A DNA stretch of 64,000 nt. It comes from Rhodococcus rhodnii. Its GTDB lineage: Bacteria; Actinomycetota; Actinomycetes; Mycobacteriales; Pseudonocardiaceae. The notes below the pieces were generated by a model. The model ran no database searches and was not told the origin of the DNA. It worked only from the letters and a program-made list of their open reading frames with translations. The stretch is taken from assembly GCA_000720375.1 (NCBI GenBank), contig JOAA01000013.1, positions 1 through 64,000 on the forward strand. The letters are read 5' to 3'. Positions 36,074-44,124 of this stretch are shown one piece after another (position 1 is the first letter of the stretch; each line of letters begins with the position of its first letter). Position numbers and translations under genes: made by a program.

Positions 36074-37789
36074 TCAGTGCGACTCGCGCGTGACCTCGGC
36101 TCCACTCGAACCCACGAGGAAGTCGAGGTCCGCGCCCACATCCGCCTGCTGCACGTGGTCGATGTAAAGGCGTTGCCAGCCCCGCTGCGCCCCGGCAAAG
36201 CCTTGCACCGTCGCCTCGCTCGGCCGTCGCTGGTCTAGTTCGCTGTCCGGGACATCGAGGATCAGCGTGCGGTTGGGGACGTCGAGGGTGATGTAGTCGC
36301 CGGTCCGGACCAGCGCCAGTGGCCCACCGGCGGCTGCCTCGGGGGAGACGTGCAGAACGACTGTGCCGTAGGCGGTTCCGCTCATCCGGCCGTCACAGAT
36401 GCGGACCATGTCCCGGACTCCGGCCGCGAGCAGCTTCTTGGGCAGCGGCATGTTGGCGACCTCGGGCATGCCAGGGTAGCCCTTCGGGCCGCAGCCACGC
36501 AGCACCAGGACACTGCTGGCGTCGACGTCCAGTTCCGGATCGTCGATGCGGGCCCGGAAATCCTCGATGCTGTCGAACACCACCGCCCGGCCGCGGTGTT
36601 TGAGCAGTTCCGGTGACGCGGCCGCGGGCTTGATCACCGCGCCGCGGGGCGCCAGGTTGCCGCGCAGCACGGCGATTCCGGCGGATTCCTTGAGCGGATC
36701 GGTCCGTGACCTGATCACCTCCGGATCCCAGATGTCCGCGTCCTGCAGGTAGTCCACGAAGGGCGCACCGGTCACGGTGATGGCTTGCGGTGAGAGCAGG
36801 TCCCGCACCTCGCGCAGGGCCGCGAGCAGACCGCCGGCCCGATGGAAGTCCTCCATCAGCCCTCGCCCGGCGGGTTGCAAGTCGACCAGCAGCGGCACGT
36901 CAGCGCCGACGAGGTCGAAGTCGTCAAGCGTCAGTTCGACGCCAAGGCGTCCCGCGATGGCGAGCAAGTGGACGACGGCGTTCGTGGAGCCGCCGATCGC
37001 CGCGAGCGCGACAATGGCGTTGAGGAACGACTCTCGCGTCATGACCGTGCTCGGCCTGCGGTCGTCGTGCACCATTTCGACGACCAGCCGTCCGGTCTCG
37101 TGTGCCCCGGAGAGCAGGCGGGCGTCGGGTGCGGGAACTCCGGCAAGCCCCGGCAGCGACATCCCGAGAACCTCGGCGAGACACGACATGGTCGAGGCTG
37201 TGCCCATCGTGTTGCAGTGCCCGGCGCTGCGGATCATCGACGACTCCGAGCGCATGAAGGCGGCTTGCGAGAGCGTGCCCGCGCGGACTTCCTCGCTCAG
37301 CTTCCACACACCGGTCCCGCAGCCGAGTGGGGTGCCGCGGAACGTACCTGTCAGCATGGGACCGCCGGAAACGACGACCGACGGGATGTCCACGGATGCT
37401 GCCGCCATCAGCAGCGCCGGAATGGTCTTGTCACACCCGCCGAGCAGCACGACGCCGTCGATCGGGTTGGCGCGCAGCATCTCCTCGGCCGCCATCGCCG
37501 CGAGATTGCGCCAGAGCATGGCTGTCGGTTTGACCTGGGTCTCACCCAACGACATGACCGGAAGGTTGAGGGGGACGCCGCCTGCCTCCCACACGCCCCG
37601 TTTCACCGACTCCGCGACCTGGTCCAGGTGCACGTTGCACGGGGTGAGCTCCGAAGCCGTGTTGGCGATGGCGATGTGCGGCCGGCCGTCGAAACTATCG
37701 GCGGGTACGCCGCGGCGCATCCAGGCACGGTGGATGTACGCGTTCCGGTCGTCGCCCGCGTACCAGGACGAGCTTCGAAATTCGGGCAC
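36074..37789 (-). CDS. IlvD/EDD-family sugar-acid dehydratase (L-arabinonate dehydratase type)
   Basis: A 571-residue Fe-S dehydratase. The cluster cysteines are in ELTPCNVHLDQV near residue 57, LLGGCDKTIPA near 125 and SAGHCNTMGTAST near 197. The C-terminal serine motif is DGRMSGTAYGTVVLHVSPEA. The length and LTPCN spacing fit the L-arabinonate/galactonate dehydratase branch better than biosynthetic IlvD. The reaction would be dehydration of an aldonate to a 2-keto-3-deoxy acid. GTG 37789 is chosen because GTGGAGG lies five bases upstream. It is convergent to the GH2 gene with a 5-base gap. The natural substrate (L-arabinonate or another aldonate) is inferred from the locus. Confidence 0.82.
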   Translation of the reverse strand: MPEFRSSSWYAGDDRNAYIHRAWMRRGVPADSFDGRPHIAIANTASELTPCNVHLDQVAESVKRGVWEAGGVPLNLPVMSLGETQVKPTAMLWRNLAAMAAEEMLRANPIDGVVLLGGCDKTIPALLMAAASVDIPSVVVSGGPMLTGTFRGTPLGCGTGVWKLSEEVRAGTLSQAAFMRSESSMIRSAGHCNTMGTASTMSCLAEVLGMSLPGLAGVPAPDARLLSGAHETGRLVVEMVHDDRRPSTVMTRESFLNAIVALAAIGGSTNAVVHLLAIAGRLGVELTLDDFDLVGADVPLLVDLQPAGRGLMEDFHRAGGLLAALREVRDLLSPQAITVTGAPFVDYLQDADIWDPEVIRSRTDPLKESAGIAVLRGNLAPRGAVIKPAAASPELLKHRGRAVVFDSIEDFRARIDDPELDVDASSVLVLRGCGPKGYPGMPEVANMPLPKKLLAAGVRDMVRICDGRMSGTAYGTVVLHVSPEAAAGGPLALVRTGDYITLDVPNRTLILDVPDSELDQRRPSEATVQGFAGAQRGWQRLYIDHVQQADVGADLDFLVGSSGAEVTRESH

Positions 37790-38182
37790 AACAGCCTCCA
37801 CGTCTACAAAGGACCACAAGGGAATCCGCAAGTTGAATGTAGTGGGTCCCTGGCCGTTCTGAGCGGTGTCGGATGAGGGCCGCCCGCGGTGTGGCGGCGA
37901 CTTGTGGTGGCCCGCCAGTCACTCCCAGCGGATCCAGCGGGGCGATCTGGTACTGGCGGAGGGACACGCGTGGCCGGTCGAAGGCGGCCGGCGTTGCGGG
38001 GCTTCGGGCGCGGGTGGCCGCCATCACCCTTGACTGCAAGCCTTTTCACCAGTCTCCTCGCCAGCACTGCTCGGTCGTCGGGTCCACCGAGGGGTTCACA
38101 GCCAGTTCCACACTAGATACAGTAGGTGGCTGGGAGCGCTCCCAGTCTTCCCTGCAAGTGCACCCTCAAGGAGGAGGACAAC
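37790..38182. other. Divergent intergenic region between dehydratase and LPMO
   Basis: About 390 bases with no convincing gene. Short open frames here lack ribosome sites and sensible composition. The right part contains the CebR-type box and a TAGATA -10-like hexamer at 38114-38119 just before it. Confidence 0.6.
38131..38144. promoter_or_regulatory. CebR-type operator TGGGAGCGCTCCCA
   Basis: A perfect 14-bp palindrome identical to the published Streptomyces CebR box, the cellobiose-released repressor site. It is 38 bases before the LPMO start, so this gene most likely belongs to the cellulose regulon rather than the pectin regulon around it. Confidence 0.88.
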
Positions 38183-38836
38183 GTGCACAACCAGTTAGGC
38201 AGACGTGTGCTCACCGTGCTCGCCACGGTCGGCATCCTGTTCGCCAGCGTTGTGGCTGGGGTGGCGAGCGCGCACGGCTCCGCCACCGATCCGCCGTCCC
38301 GCAACTACGGATGTTGGGACCGCTGGGGCAGTGACTTCCAGAACCCGACGATGGCGCAACGGGACCCGATGTGCTGGCAGGCCTGGCAGGCCGACCCGAA
38401 CGCGATGTGGAACTGGAACGGCCTTTACCGCGAGAACCTCAAGGGCAACCACCAGGGCAACATCCCGAACGGACAGTTGTGCAGTGGCGGGCGCGCCGAG
38501 GGCGGCCGGTACAACTCGCTCGACACCGTCGGCGCGTGGCAGATGGCCAACAAGAGCAACAGGTTCACGCTGACGATCACCGACCAGGCCAGGCACGGCG
38601 CCGACTACCTGCTGGTGTACGTCACCAGACAGGGTTTCAACCCGGCGACCCAGCCGTTGGGCTGGAACAACCTCGAGCTCGTCGCGCAGACCGGGAGATA
38701 CGCGGCTGCCGGTCAGTACCAGGTTTCGGTGAACGCGAGCGGCAGGTCGGGCCGGCACATCGTCTACACGATCTGGCAGGCCAGCCACCTGGATCAGTCG
38801 TACTACTTCTGCAGCGATGTGAATTTCACCGGATAA
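38183..38836 (+). CDS. Lytic polysaccharide monooxygenase, AA10 family
   Basis: A 217-residue secreted copper enzyme. The signal peptide ends VASA, so the mature protein begins HGSATDPPSRNYGCW. The N-terminal histidine is one half of the copper-binding histidine brace; the second is the His in KGNHQGNIPNG. LNTxxxWxxS-type elements and the C-terminal YYFCSDVNF complete the fold. There is no separate carbohydrate-binding module. AA10 enzymes oxidatively cleave cellulose or chitin; the CebR box upstream favours cellulose. GTG 38183 has a GGAGGA site about five bases upstream. Confidence 0.92.
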   Translation: MHNQLGRRVLTVLATVGILFASVVAGVASAHGSATDPPSRNYGCWDRWGSDFQNPTMAQRDPMCWQAWQADPNAMWNWNGLYRENLKGNHQGNIPNGQLCSGGRAEGGRYNSLDTVGAWQMANKSNRFTLTITDQARHGADYLLVYVTRQGFNPATQPLGWNNLELVAQTGRYAAAGQYQVSVNASGRSGRHIVYTIWQASHLDQSYYFCSDVNFTG

Positions 38837-38885
38837 GTTCGATGTTAACGTGAACCCCCGGCGCTGCCTGCTCGTATGTCGAGTT

Positions 38886-38915
38886 GGGGGCCAGCTCCTG
38901 GTCCGGCTGGCCCCC
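38886..38915. terminator. Hairpin terminator after the LPMO gene
   Basis: GGGGGCCAGC at 38886-38895 pairs with GCTGGCCCCC at 38906-38915 around a 10-base loop. There is no long U-tract, as is common in high-GC actinomycetes. Confidence 0.65.
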
Positions 38916-39002
38916 TTGTCAGGCGGCCTGCCGTGGCGCCGGGGCGACCTGGCGTGCCGTACCTGACGCTGCCGAAACACTTGACAGCAGTGAGGTATCG
39001 AT

Positions 39003-40166
39003 ATGTCACAAGCCCATGCCCGGCCACAGCGCGCCAAGCGCCGCATCGTGTGGATCGGGGTGCTGAGCGCGGGTGCCATGGCCGCGTTGGCCGTCGCGGC
39101 ATTCGCGTCCGGCGGGAGCTCATCGGACGAGAACGCCGCCGCGCAGAACATCGCGTGCCCCAACCCGGTGAACGCGATCGGTGCCGTGCCCGCTCAGGCT
39201 CAAGCCGAAGTGAACAGGGAACTGGCGAACCTCGACAAGCAACTGTCCGAAGCGAACACCAGGCTGGCGAATTCGGCGGGTCAGGGTGGGCCGAACTTCG
39301 TGCAGAACGCGATTCTGGGTCCGTTGGCCAGCAAGCGAACCGCGGCACTCGACCGGATCGCGATCGCGATCGGCCGGGTCGGTGGCGCACGGCCGCAAGG
39401 GCTTGAGCAGTTCGCCACGTGTGCTTTGGGACAGGCACCCGCGGTGACGAGCTCGCCGTCCACATCGACGTCTTCGCCGTCGACCGGTCAGCCCGCGGCG
39501 CAGAGCATCGTGTGTCCCGAGCCAGTGCTGCCTGCGGTTCCGGCTCAGGCACAGGCCGAAGTGGACCGCGAGCTGGCGAACCTGGACAAGCAGATTTCCG
39601 AGGCGAACACCAGGCTGGCGAACTCGGTGGGCCAGGGTGGGCCGAACTTCGTGCAGAACGCGATTCTGGGTCCGTTGGCCAGCAAGCGAACGGCCGCGTT
39701 GGACCGGATCGCGATCGCGATCGGCCGGGTCGGTGGCGCACGGCCGCAAGGGCTTGAGCAGTTCGTGACCTGCGGACTTGGCGAGGCTCCGGCGGGTGAG
39801 CAGCCACCGTCCTCATCGGAACCGACGACGCCCGCGGCGGGATCGGGATCGGGATCGGGGTCGGGCGGCGGTCAGCCTGCCGGCCAGAGCATCGTGTGCC
39901 CTGACCCTGTTGTGTCCGCGGTTCCGGCGGCCGCGCAAGCCGAGGTCGAGCGGGAGCTGGCGAACTTGGACAAGCAGATCGCCGAGGCGAACACCAGGCT
40001 CGCGAACACCGTCGGCCAGGGTGGCCCGAACTTCGTGCAGAACGCGATCCTCGGACCGTTGGCCGACAAGCGAACGGCCGCGCTCAACCGGATCGAGACC
40101 GCGATCGGCCGCGTCGCGGCCAAGCCGGAAGGCCTTGAGCGGTTCGCGACCTGCCAGCTGGGCTGA
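39003..40166 (+). CDS. Secreted or membrane-anchored protein with three about 90-residue repeats
   Basis: A 387-residue protein I do not recognise. After a basic N-terminus, residues about 14-37 form a hydrophobic signal/anchor segment. Three repeats follow (about 39147-39427, 39506-39775, 39888-40163). Each starts with IxCPxPV and ends in a cysteine before LG, so each holds one Cys pair. The shared core is ANLDKQxxEANTRLAN, GQGGPNFVQNAILGPLA and KRTAALxRI, probably a helical hairpin. Linkers are Ser/Thr/Pro-rich or Gly/Ser-rich. The copies are nearly identical at DNA level in places, pointing to recent duplication. A structural or cell-surface role is possible; no enzyme motif is visible. 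Confidence 0.8.
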   Translation: MSQAHARPQRAKRRIVWIGVLSAGAMAALAVAAFASGGSSSDENAAAQNIACPNPVNAIGAVPAQAQAEVNRELANLDKQLSEANTRLANSAGQGGPNFVQNAILGPLASKRTAALDRIAIAIGRVGGARPQGLEQFATCALGQAPAVTSSPSTSTSSPSTGQPAAQSIVCPEPVLPAVPAQAQAEVDRELANLDKQISEANTRLANSVGQGGPNFVQNAILGPLASKRTAALDRIAIAIGRVGGARPQGLEQFVTCGLGEAPAGEQPPSSSEPTTPAAGSGSGSGSGGGQPAGQSIVCPDPVVSAVPAAAQAEVERELANLDKQIAEANTRLANTVGQGGPNFVQNAILGPLADKRTAALNRIETAIGRVAAKPEGLERFATCQLG

Positions 40167-40175
40167 GGCCGTGCA

Positions 40176-40205
40176 CGGCTCGTGGGTGCACGCACCCACG
40201 AGCCG
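40176..40205. terminator. Bidirectional terminator between convergent genes
   Basis: A perfect 13-base stem: CGGCTCGTGGGTG at 40176-40188 and CACCCACGAGCCG at 40193-40205, with loop CACG, followed by AAAAG. It sits between the repeat-protein stop and the pectate lyase stop, so it can serve both. Confidence 0.85.
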
Positions 40206-40215
40206 AAAAGCCCGG

Positions 40216-41157
40216 TCAGATCCGGCCGGTACCGGCCCCACCGGACACAATGATGGACTTGACAGAAGCCGCCGAGTCGAGCGTGACCGAGTAAGGGATG
40301 CTCTTGACGCTGCCACCGGCGTCGCCGCTGCCCGAGTTGACGAAGTGGTTGTTGCGAGCGACCAGGTTGCCCGCGGGTGAGCTGCCCTCACCGCGGTGGA
40401 ACGGGTCCTCGGTGTTCTCGAAGTAGTTTCCTTCAACGAGGACACCGGCCTCCATTGTGGAGGCTACGCCGTAGGAGGTGACGCCCGCGTAGTAGTTGTT
40501 GTAGACGTGCACCGGGTTGCCGAACCGGACCCGTGGGTGGCGCTGGTTGGTGCCTGCGAACCAGTTGTGGTGATAGGTCACGCGCAGCTTGCCGCGGTCC
40601 TCGCCGCCGTTGCTGTCGCTGTGTCCCAACAACATTGTCTTGTCGTGATCGATGAACTTGTTCCACGAGACCGTGACGTAGTCCGACGCACGTTTCACGT
40701 CCACGGCACCGTCGTTGCCGTTCGAGAAGGAGTTGTGGTCGATCCACACCCTGGTCGAGTACTGGACGTTGATCGCGTCGTCGCCCCAGCCGCGGAAGTT
40801 GATGTTCCGGACGATCACGTTCGACACGTTGCTGATGTTCAGCCCGCCGCCGGTGATCGCGGCGCCGGAGCCGACGCCGACGATGGTCTTGTTGGCGGCG
40901 ACCTTCTGCATGCCCGAGATCGCGATCGACCCGGACACCCGGATCACCGCCGGGCTCGACGACTGCATGGCCGACAGCAGGGCGGACGAGCTGCTCACCG
41001 TGACCGGTGAAGCGTTGCCGCCGCCGGTGGTCCCGCCGCCTTGTGTCGCCCAGCCGACAAGATCGAACGGTGCGGCCGACGCGGCTGGTGTGGCGAGCAC
41101 TGACCCAGCTGCCAGCAGCGTCGTAACGACGGCTGCCCGCAATGTCATCGTTGACAT
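40216..41157 (-). CDS. Secreted pectate lyase, PL1 family (second copy)
   Basis: A 313-residue exported lyase. The signal peptide ends PAASA at about residue 28. PL1 landmarks are NVIVRNINFRGWGDDAI, the canonical RVWIDHNSFSNG (vWiDH), VTVSWNKFIDHDKTMLLGHS and the catalytic arginine region RHPRVRFGNPVHVYNNYY. It is more compact and more canonical than the PL1 enzyme at 27422. ATG 41157 has GGAAGGAA about five bases upstream. A perfect GGAAAGCGCTTTCC operator lies 46 bases upstream. Confidence 0.92.
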   Translation of the reverse strand: MSTMTLRAAVVTTLLAAGSVLATPAASAAPFDLVGWATQGGGTTGGGNASPVTVSSSSALLSAMQSSSPAVIRVSGSIAISGMQKVAANKTIVGVGSGAAITGGGLNISNVSNVIVRNINFRGWGDDAINVQYSTRVWIDHNSFSNGNDGAVDVKRASDYVTVSWNKFIDHDKTMLLGHSDSNGGEDRGKLRVTYHHNWFAGTNQRHPRVRFGNPVHVYNNYYAGVTSYGVASTMEAGVLVEGNYFENTEDPFHRGEGSSPAGNLVARNNHFVNSGSGDAGGSVKSIPYSVTLDSAASVKSIIVSGGAGTGRI

Positions 41158-41203
41158 GGTGGTTCCTTCCGTCAGGCAGTGAACCTGCCCAGTGCAGGGA
41201 GAC

Positions 41204-41217
41204 GGAAAGCGCTTTCC
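41204..41217. promoter_or_regulatory. LacI-type operator GGAAAGCGCTTTCC
   Basis: A perfect 14-bp palindrome identical in core to the site at 31046-31063. It lies upstream of the minus-strand pectate lyase gene and within reach of the divergent rhamnogalacturonan lyase gene. Confidence 0.8.
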
Positions 41218-41340
41218 AATATCTGACGGTAGCAGGCACACTCGTGCTGTCAACAGCCGTCCGTGTCCTAACGAGACATGTAAGGGCTTTCAAGATGCTT
41301 TTGTGGCAAGGAGTTGGCCGTACCGAGCGGACGGGCTAGC

Positions 41341-41371
41341 ATCGAAACGCCGTCAATTGAATCGTTTCGAT
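41341..41371. promoter_or_regulatory. Inverted repeat before the rhamnogalacturonan lyase gene
   Basis: ATCGAAACG at 41341-41349 pairs with CGTTTCGAT at 41363-41371, 13 bases apart. The right arm also forms its own palindrome, AATCG-TTT-CGATT at 41360-41372. Either could be a LacI-family operator. It lies 24 bases before the start codon. Confidence 0.6.
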
Positions 41372-41395
41372 TGTCGATAGGCAAAGGTGATTGCC

Positions 41396-43174
41396 ATGAC
41401 ATCCCTGCTCGCCGCGGCCAGCGCCGCGACGTTGTTCGCGATCATCCCTTCGGCGCCCGCGCATGCGTTGGCCGCGCCGGTCGACATGCTCGACCGTGGC
41501 GTCATCAGTGTCCACTCCCATGACGGAAACCGCGTCAGCTGGCGGCTGCTGGTCGACGATCCGGCGGACGTGAAATTCAACGTGTACCGGGACGGCGCGA
41601 AGCTGGCCACAGTCAGCGGTCCGACCAGCTATCACGATCCCGGTGCCCCTGCGAACGCCCGCTACACCGTCCGCGCTGACGTGAACGGCATCGAGTCGGC
41701 CGGCTCGGAGTCGCTGACGTTCAATGCCGAGATCGCGGCGAGCACCCGCGACGTGCCACTGCAGATTCCACCCGGCGGCACGACGCCGTCGGGGGAGGCC
41801 TACACGTACTCCGCGAACGACGCCAGCGTCGGTGATCTCGACGGCGACGGCCAGTACGAGATCGTCCTCAAGTGGGATCCCAGCAACGCCAAGGACAACT
41901 CGCAGTCGGGCTACACCGGGAACGTGTACATCGACGCGTACAAGCTCAACGGAACCCGGATGTGGCGCATCGACCTCGGTCGCAACATCCGCGCCGGTGC
42001 GCATTACACGCAGTTCCAAGTCTTCGACTACGACGGCGACGGGCGTGCCGAGGTCGCGATGAAGACCGCGGACGGCACCCGGTCCGGCACCGGACAGGTG
42101 ATCGGCAACGCGAACGCCGACCACCGCAACTCCGGCGGATACATCCTGGCCGGACCGGAATTCCTGACAATGTTCAACGGCCAGACCGGTGCCGTCATGT
42201 CCACAGTGAACTACGACCCGCCGCGCGGGAACGTGTCTTCGTGGGGCGACAACTACGGCAACCGGGTCGACCGGTTCCTCGCGGCCACGGCGTACCTCGA
42301 CGGATCACGGCCAAGCCTGATCATGAGCCGCGGCTACTACACTCGGACAGTGATCGCGGCATGGGACTTCCGCAACGGAACGCTGACCAAGCGCTGGGTC
42401 TTCGACTCCAACTCGGCCGGATCGCAATACGCGGGACAGGGAAACCACAACCTGTCGGTCGCCGACGCGGATCGCGACGGCCGCGACGAAATCATCTTCG
42501 GCGCCATGGCGATCGACGACAACGGTGCTCCACTGTGGAACACCCGGCACGGCCACGGCGACGCCATGCACGTCGGCGACCTGATCCCCAGCCGCACCGG
42601 GCTCGAAGTGTTCAAGGTGTCCGAGAACAAGGCGTCACCCGCCGCGTGGATGGCGGATGCCCGAACCGGCCAGATCGTCTGGCAGAACGCCTCATGCAAC
42701 TGCGACAACGGCCGAGGCGTGTCGGCGGACATCTACGCGGGCAGTCCTGGCGCGGAGTCGTGGTCCTCGGCCGTCGGCGGCCTAATGAACACCTCCGGCC
42801 AGAACATCGGACGCAAACCCTCCTCGACGAACTTCGTGGTGTGGTGGGACGGCGACGCCCAACGTGAACTCCTCGACGGCACCCGCATCGACAAGTACGG
42901 CACATCCGGCGACACCCGCCTGCTCACCGCATCCGGCGTGCACTCGAACAACGGCAGCAAGGCCACGCCTGCGTTGTCCGCGGACATCCTCGGCGACTGG
43001 CGCGAAGAGGTCATCTGGCCCACGTCCGACAACCGCGCACTGCGGATCTACTCGACAACGGACCCGACAAGCATCTCCCGGCCCTCGCTGATGCAGGACA
43101 GGCAATACCGGATAGCGGTGGCCTGGCAGAACACCGCCTACAACCAACCACCACACCCAAGCTTCGCCTTCTAG
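41396..43174 (+). CDS. Secreted rhamnogalacturonan lyase, PL11 family (YesW/YesX type)
   Basis: A 592-residue exported enzyme with a signal peptide (about residues 1-25, ending AHALA). An N-terminal fibronectin-like region (DMLDRGVISVHSHDGNRVSWRLL) leads into an eight-bladed beta-propeller. Calcium loops with a DxDxDGxxE pattern are visible: VGDLDGDGQYEIVLKWDPSN, FDYDGDGRAEVAMKTADGT and VADADRDGRDEIIFGAM. It cleaves the rhamnose-galacturonate backbone of rhamnogalacturonan I. ATG 41396 has AAAGGTGA five bases upstream. Length matches the family (about 600). Confidence 0.93.
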   Translation: MTSLLAAASAATLFAIIPSAPAHALAAPVDMLDRGVISVHSHDGNRVSWRLLVDDPADVKFNVYRDGAKLATVSGPTSYHDPGAPANARYTVRADVNGIESAGSESLTFNAEIAASTRDVPLQIPPGGTTPSGEAYTYSANDASVGDLDGDGQYEIVLKWDPSNAKDNSQSGYTGNVYIDAYKLNGTRMWRIDLGRNIRAGAHYTQFQVFDYDGDGRAEVAMKTADGTRSGTGQVIGNANADHRNSGGYILAGPEFLTMFNGQTGAVMSTVNYDPPRGNVSSWGDNYGNRVDRFLAATAYLDGSRPSLIMSRGYYTRTVIAAWDFRNGTLTKRWVFDSNSAGSQYAGQGNHNLSVADADRDGRDEIIFGAMAIDDNGAPLWNTRHGHGDAMHVGDLIPSRTGLEVFKVSENKASPAAWMADARTGQIVWQNASCNCDNGRGVSADIYAGSPGAESWSSAVGGLMNTSGQNIGRKPSSTNFVVWWDGDAQRELLDGTRIDKYGTSGDTRLLTASGVHSNNGSKATPALSADILGDWREEVIWPTSDNRALRIYSTTDPTSISRPSLMQDRQYRIAVAWQNTAYNQPPHPSFAF

Positions 43175-43187
43175 TAGCTGTCATGGT

Positions 43188-43208
43188 TGGGCCAGTCTCT
43201 CTGGCCCA
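43188..43208. terminator. Hairpin after the rhamnogalacturonan lyase gene
   Basis: TGGGCCAG at 43188-43195 pairs with CTGGCCCA at 43201-43208, with loop TCTCT, 14 bases after the stop. There is no U-tract. Confidence 0.55.
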
Positions 43209-43312
43209 GTGCTAACGACGCTCGATCTCGCCCCGGCGGCGATTGCGCTACGCGCAGCGGAGCGGGAAAATGTGGGTGGTCATGGGGAGTGACACGCCTC
43301 GCGGAGGTGACG

Positions 43313-44068
43313 ATGGTTGGCGAGATTTTAGCCGGGCTCATCACTTCAGCGTTGACTGCCACGGCGGCGGTAGCGTGGCGGCATCGCCTCCGGCTATTCA
43401 CTCCGTCGCGCGATGTCCGCGTGTCCTTCTGTGCGCTTCTGCGTGTTCGTGATGACGACTGCTATCTGCTGTTCCACGCGCGAAGCCGGCCTGGTTCCTA
43501 CAGTCCACCCGGCGGCGTGTACAAGTACAGCCGCGAGGGTGAACAACAGCTGGAGCAGCTGGGGTTTCGGGACGAGCCGAAACCATCGGACCTGGTCAAC
43601 GACAGGCGGCACGATCTTCGTGGCTTCATCAGTTCCCGGGTGACAAGGAAGTTCCTGAGGTGGTTCGAAAGCGGCGCCGGTCGCGAATCGGCGACCGCGT
43701 GCCTGCGTCGCGAACTGGTTGAGGAGCTGACGGAGGTCGGCCATCCAGAACTGATCGACGACGTCGCATCGCTCGAGTTCACCCCAGTTCGGGTGGTTCA
43801 AGAAGGCCCACACCACGAACCGGGCACAGATCACTTACACCTGCGGCGGTTTGACGTCTATGACATCGCGGTAGCCCGGGACGAGACTGCCGCACAGTTC
43901 AAGCAGCGGCTTTTGGCGTTGATCGGTGGCCCGGCCAGCGATTTGGTCGCCGGAGCCGGCGCCAGGGACATCGAGTACGGCCGATGTGAGGCTGGGTTGA
44001 TCAGCGGCCATGCCGCGTTTCTCATTGGCACCAAACGGTTCCATCCGCCAACTCCAGCGGTTCGATAG
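43313..44068 (+). CDS. Membrane-anchored SMODS-associated-type NUDIX protein (Sa_NUDIX-like)
   Basis: A 251-residue protein. Residues about 3-20 are a single hydrophobic segment (GEILAGLITSALTATAAV), then a NUDIX-like domain. The landmarks fit the Sa_NUDIX family described beside cyclic-oligonucleotide defence genes: VRVSFCALLRVRDDDCYLLF near 39-58, YSPPGGVYKY near 67, FLRWFESGAGRES near 120 and RRELVEELTEVG, which holds the REUxEE part of the NUDIX box. ATG 43313 has GGAGG five bases upstream. No cyclase, phospholipase or other defence partner is adjacent, so it stands alone. The function is unproven; nucleotide sensing or hydrolysis at the membrane is plausible. Confidence 0.7.
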   Translation: MVGEILAGLITSALTATAAVAWRHRLRLFTPSRDVRVSFCALLRVRDDDCYLLFHARSRPGSYSPPGGVYKYSREGEQQLEQLGFRDEPKPSDLVNDRRHDLRGFISSRVTRKFLRWFESGAGRESATACLRRELVEELTEVGHPELIDDVASLEFTPVRVVQEGPHHEPGTDHLHLRRFDVYDIAVARDETAAQFKQRLLALIGGPASDLVAGAGARDIEYGRCEAGLISGHAAFLIGTKRFHPPTPAVR

Positions 44069-44124
44069 CCTCCGGGTCGGCACCTGAGCAGTCGTATGTC
44101 ATCACGCCAAAGGGAGCAGTTGAC

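Noticed and set aside
37841..38116. Small frames between the dehydratase and the LPMO
   Set aside because: No ribosome sites or conserved sequence are visible, and they run into the CebR-box promoter region.
38838..38860. GTTC...GTTAAC...GAAC palindrome-like sequence after the LPMO gene
   Set aside because: The inner and outer arms do not share a centre, so it does not form a consistent palindrome. The hairpin at 38886 is a better terminator.
43187..43312. Longer start for the NUDIX protein
   Set aside because: The added 42 residues have no family match, and a strong GGAGG site five bases before ATG 43313 fixes the start.
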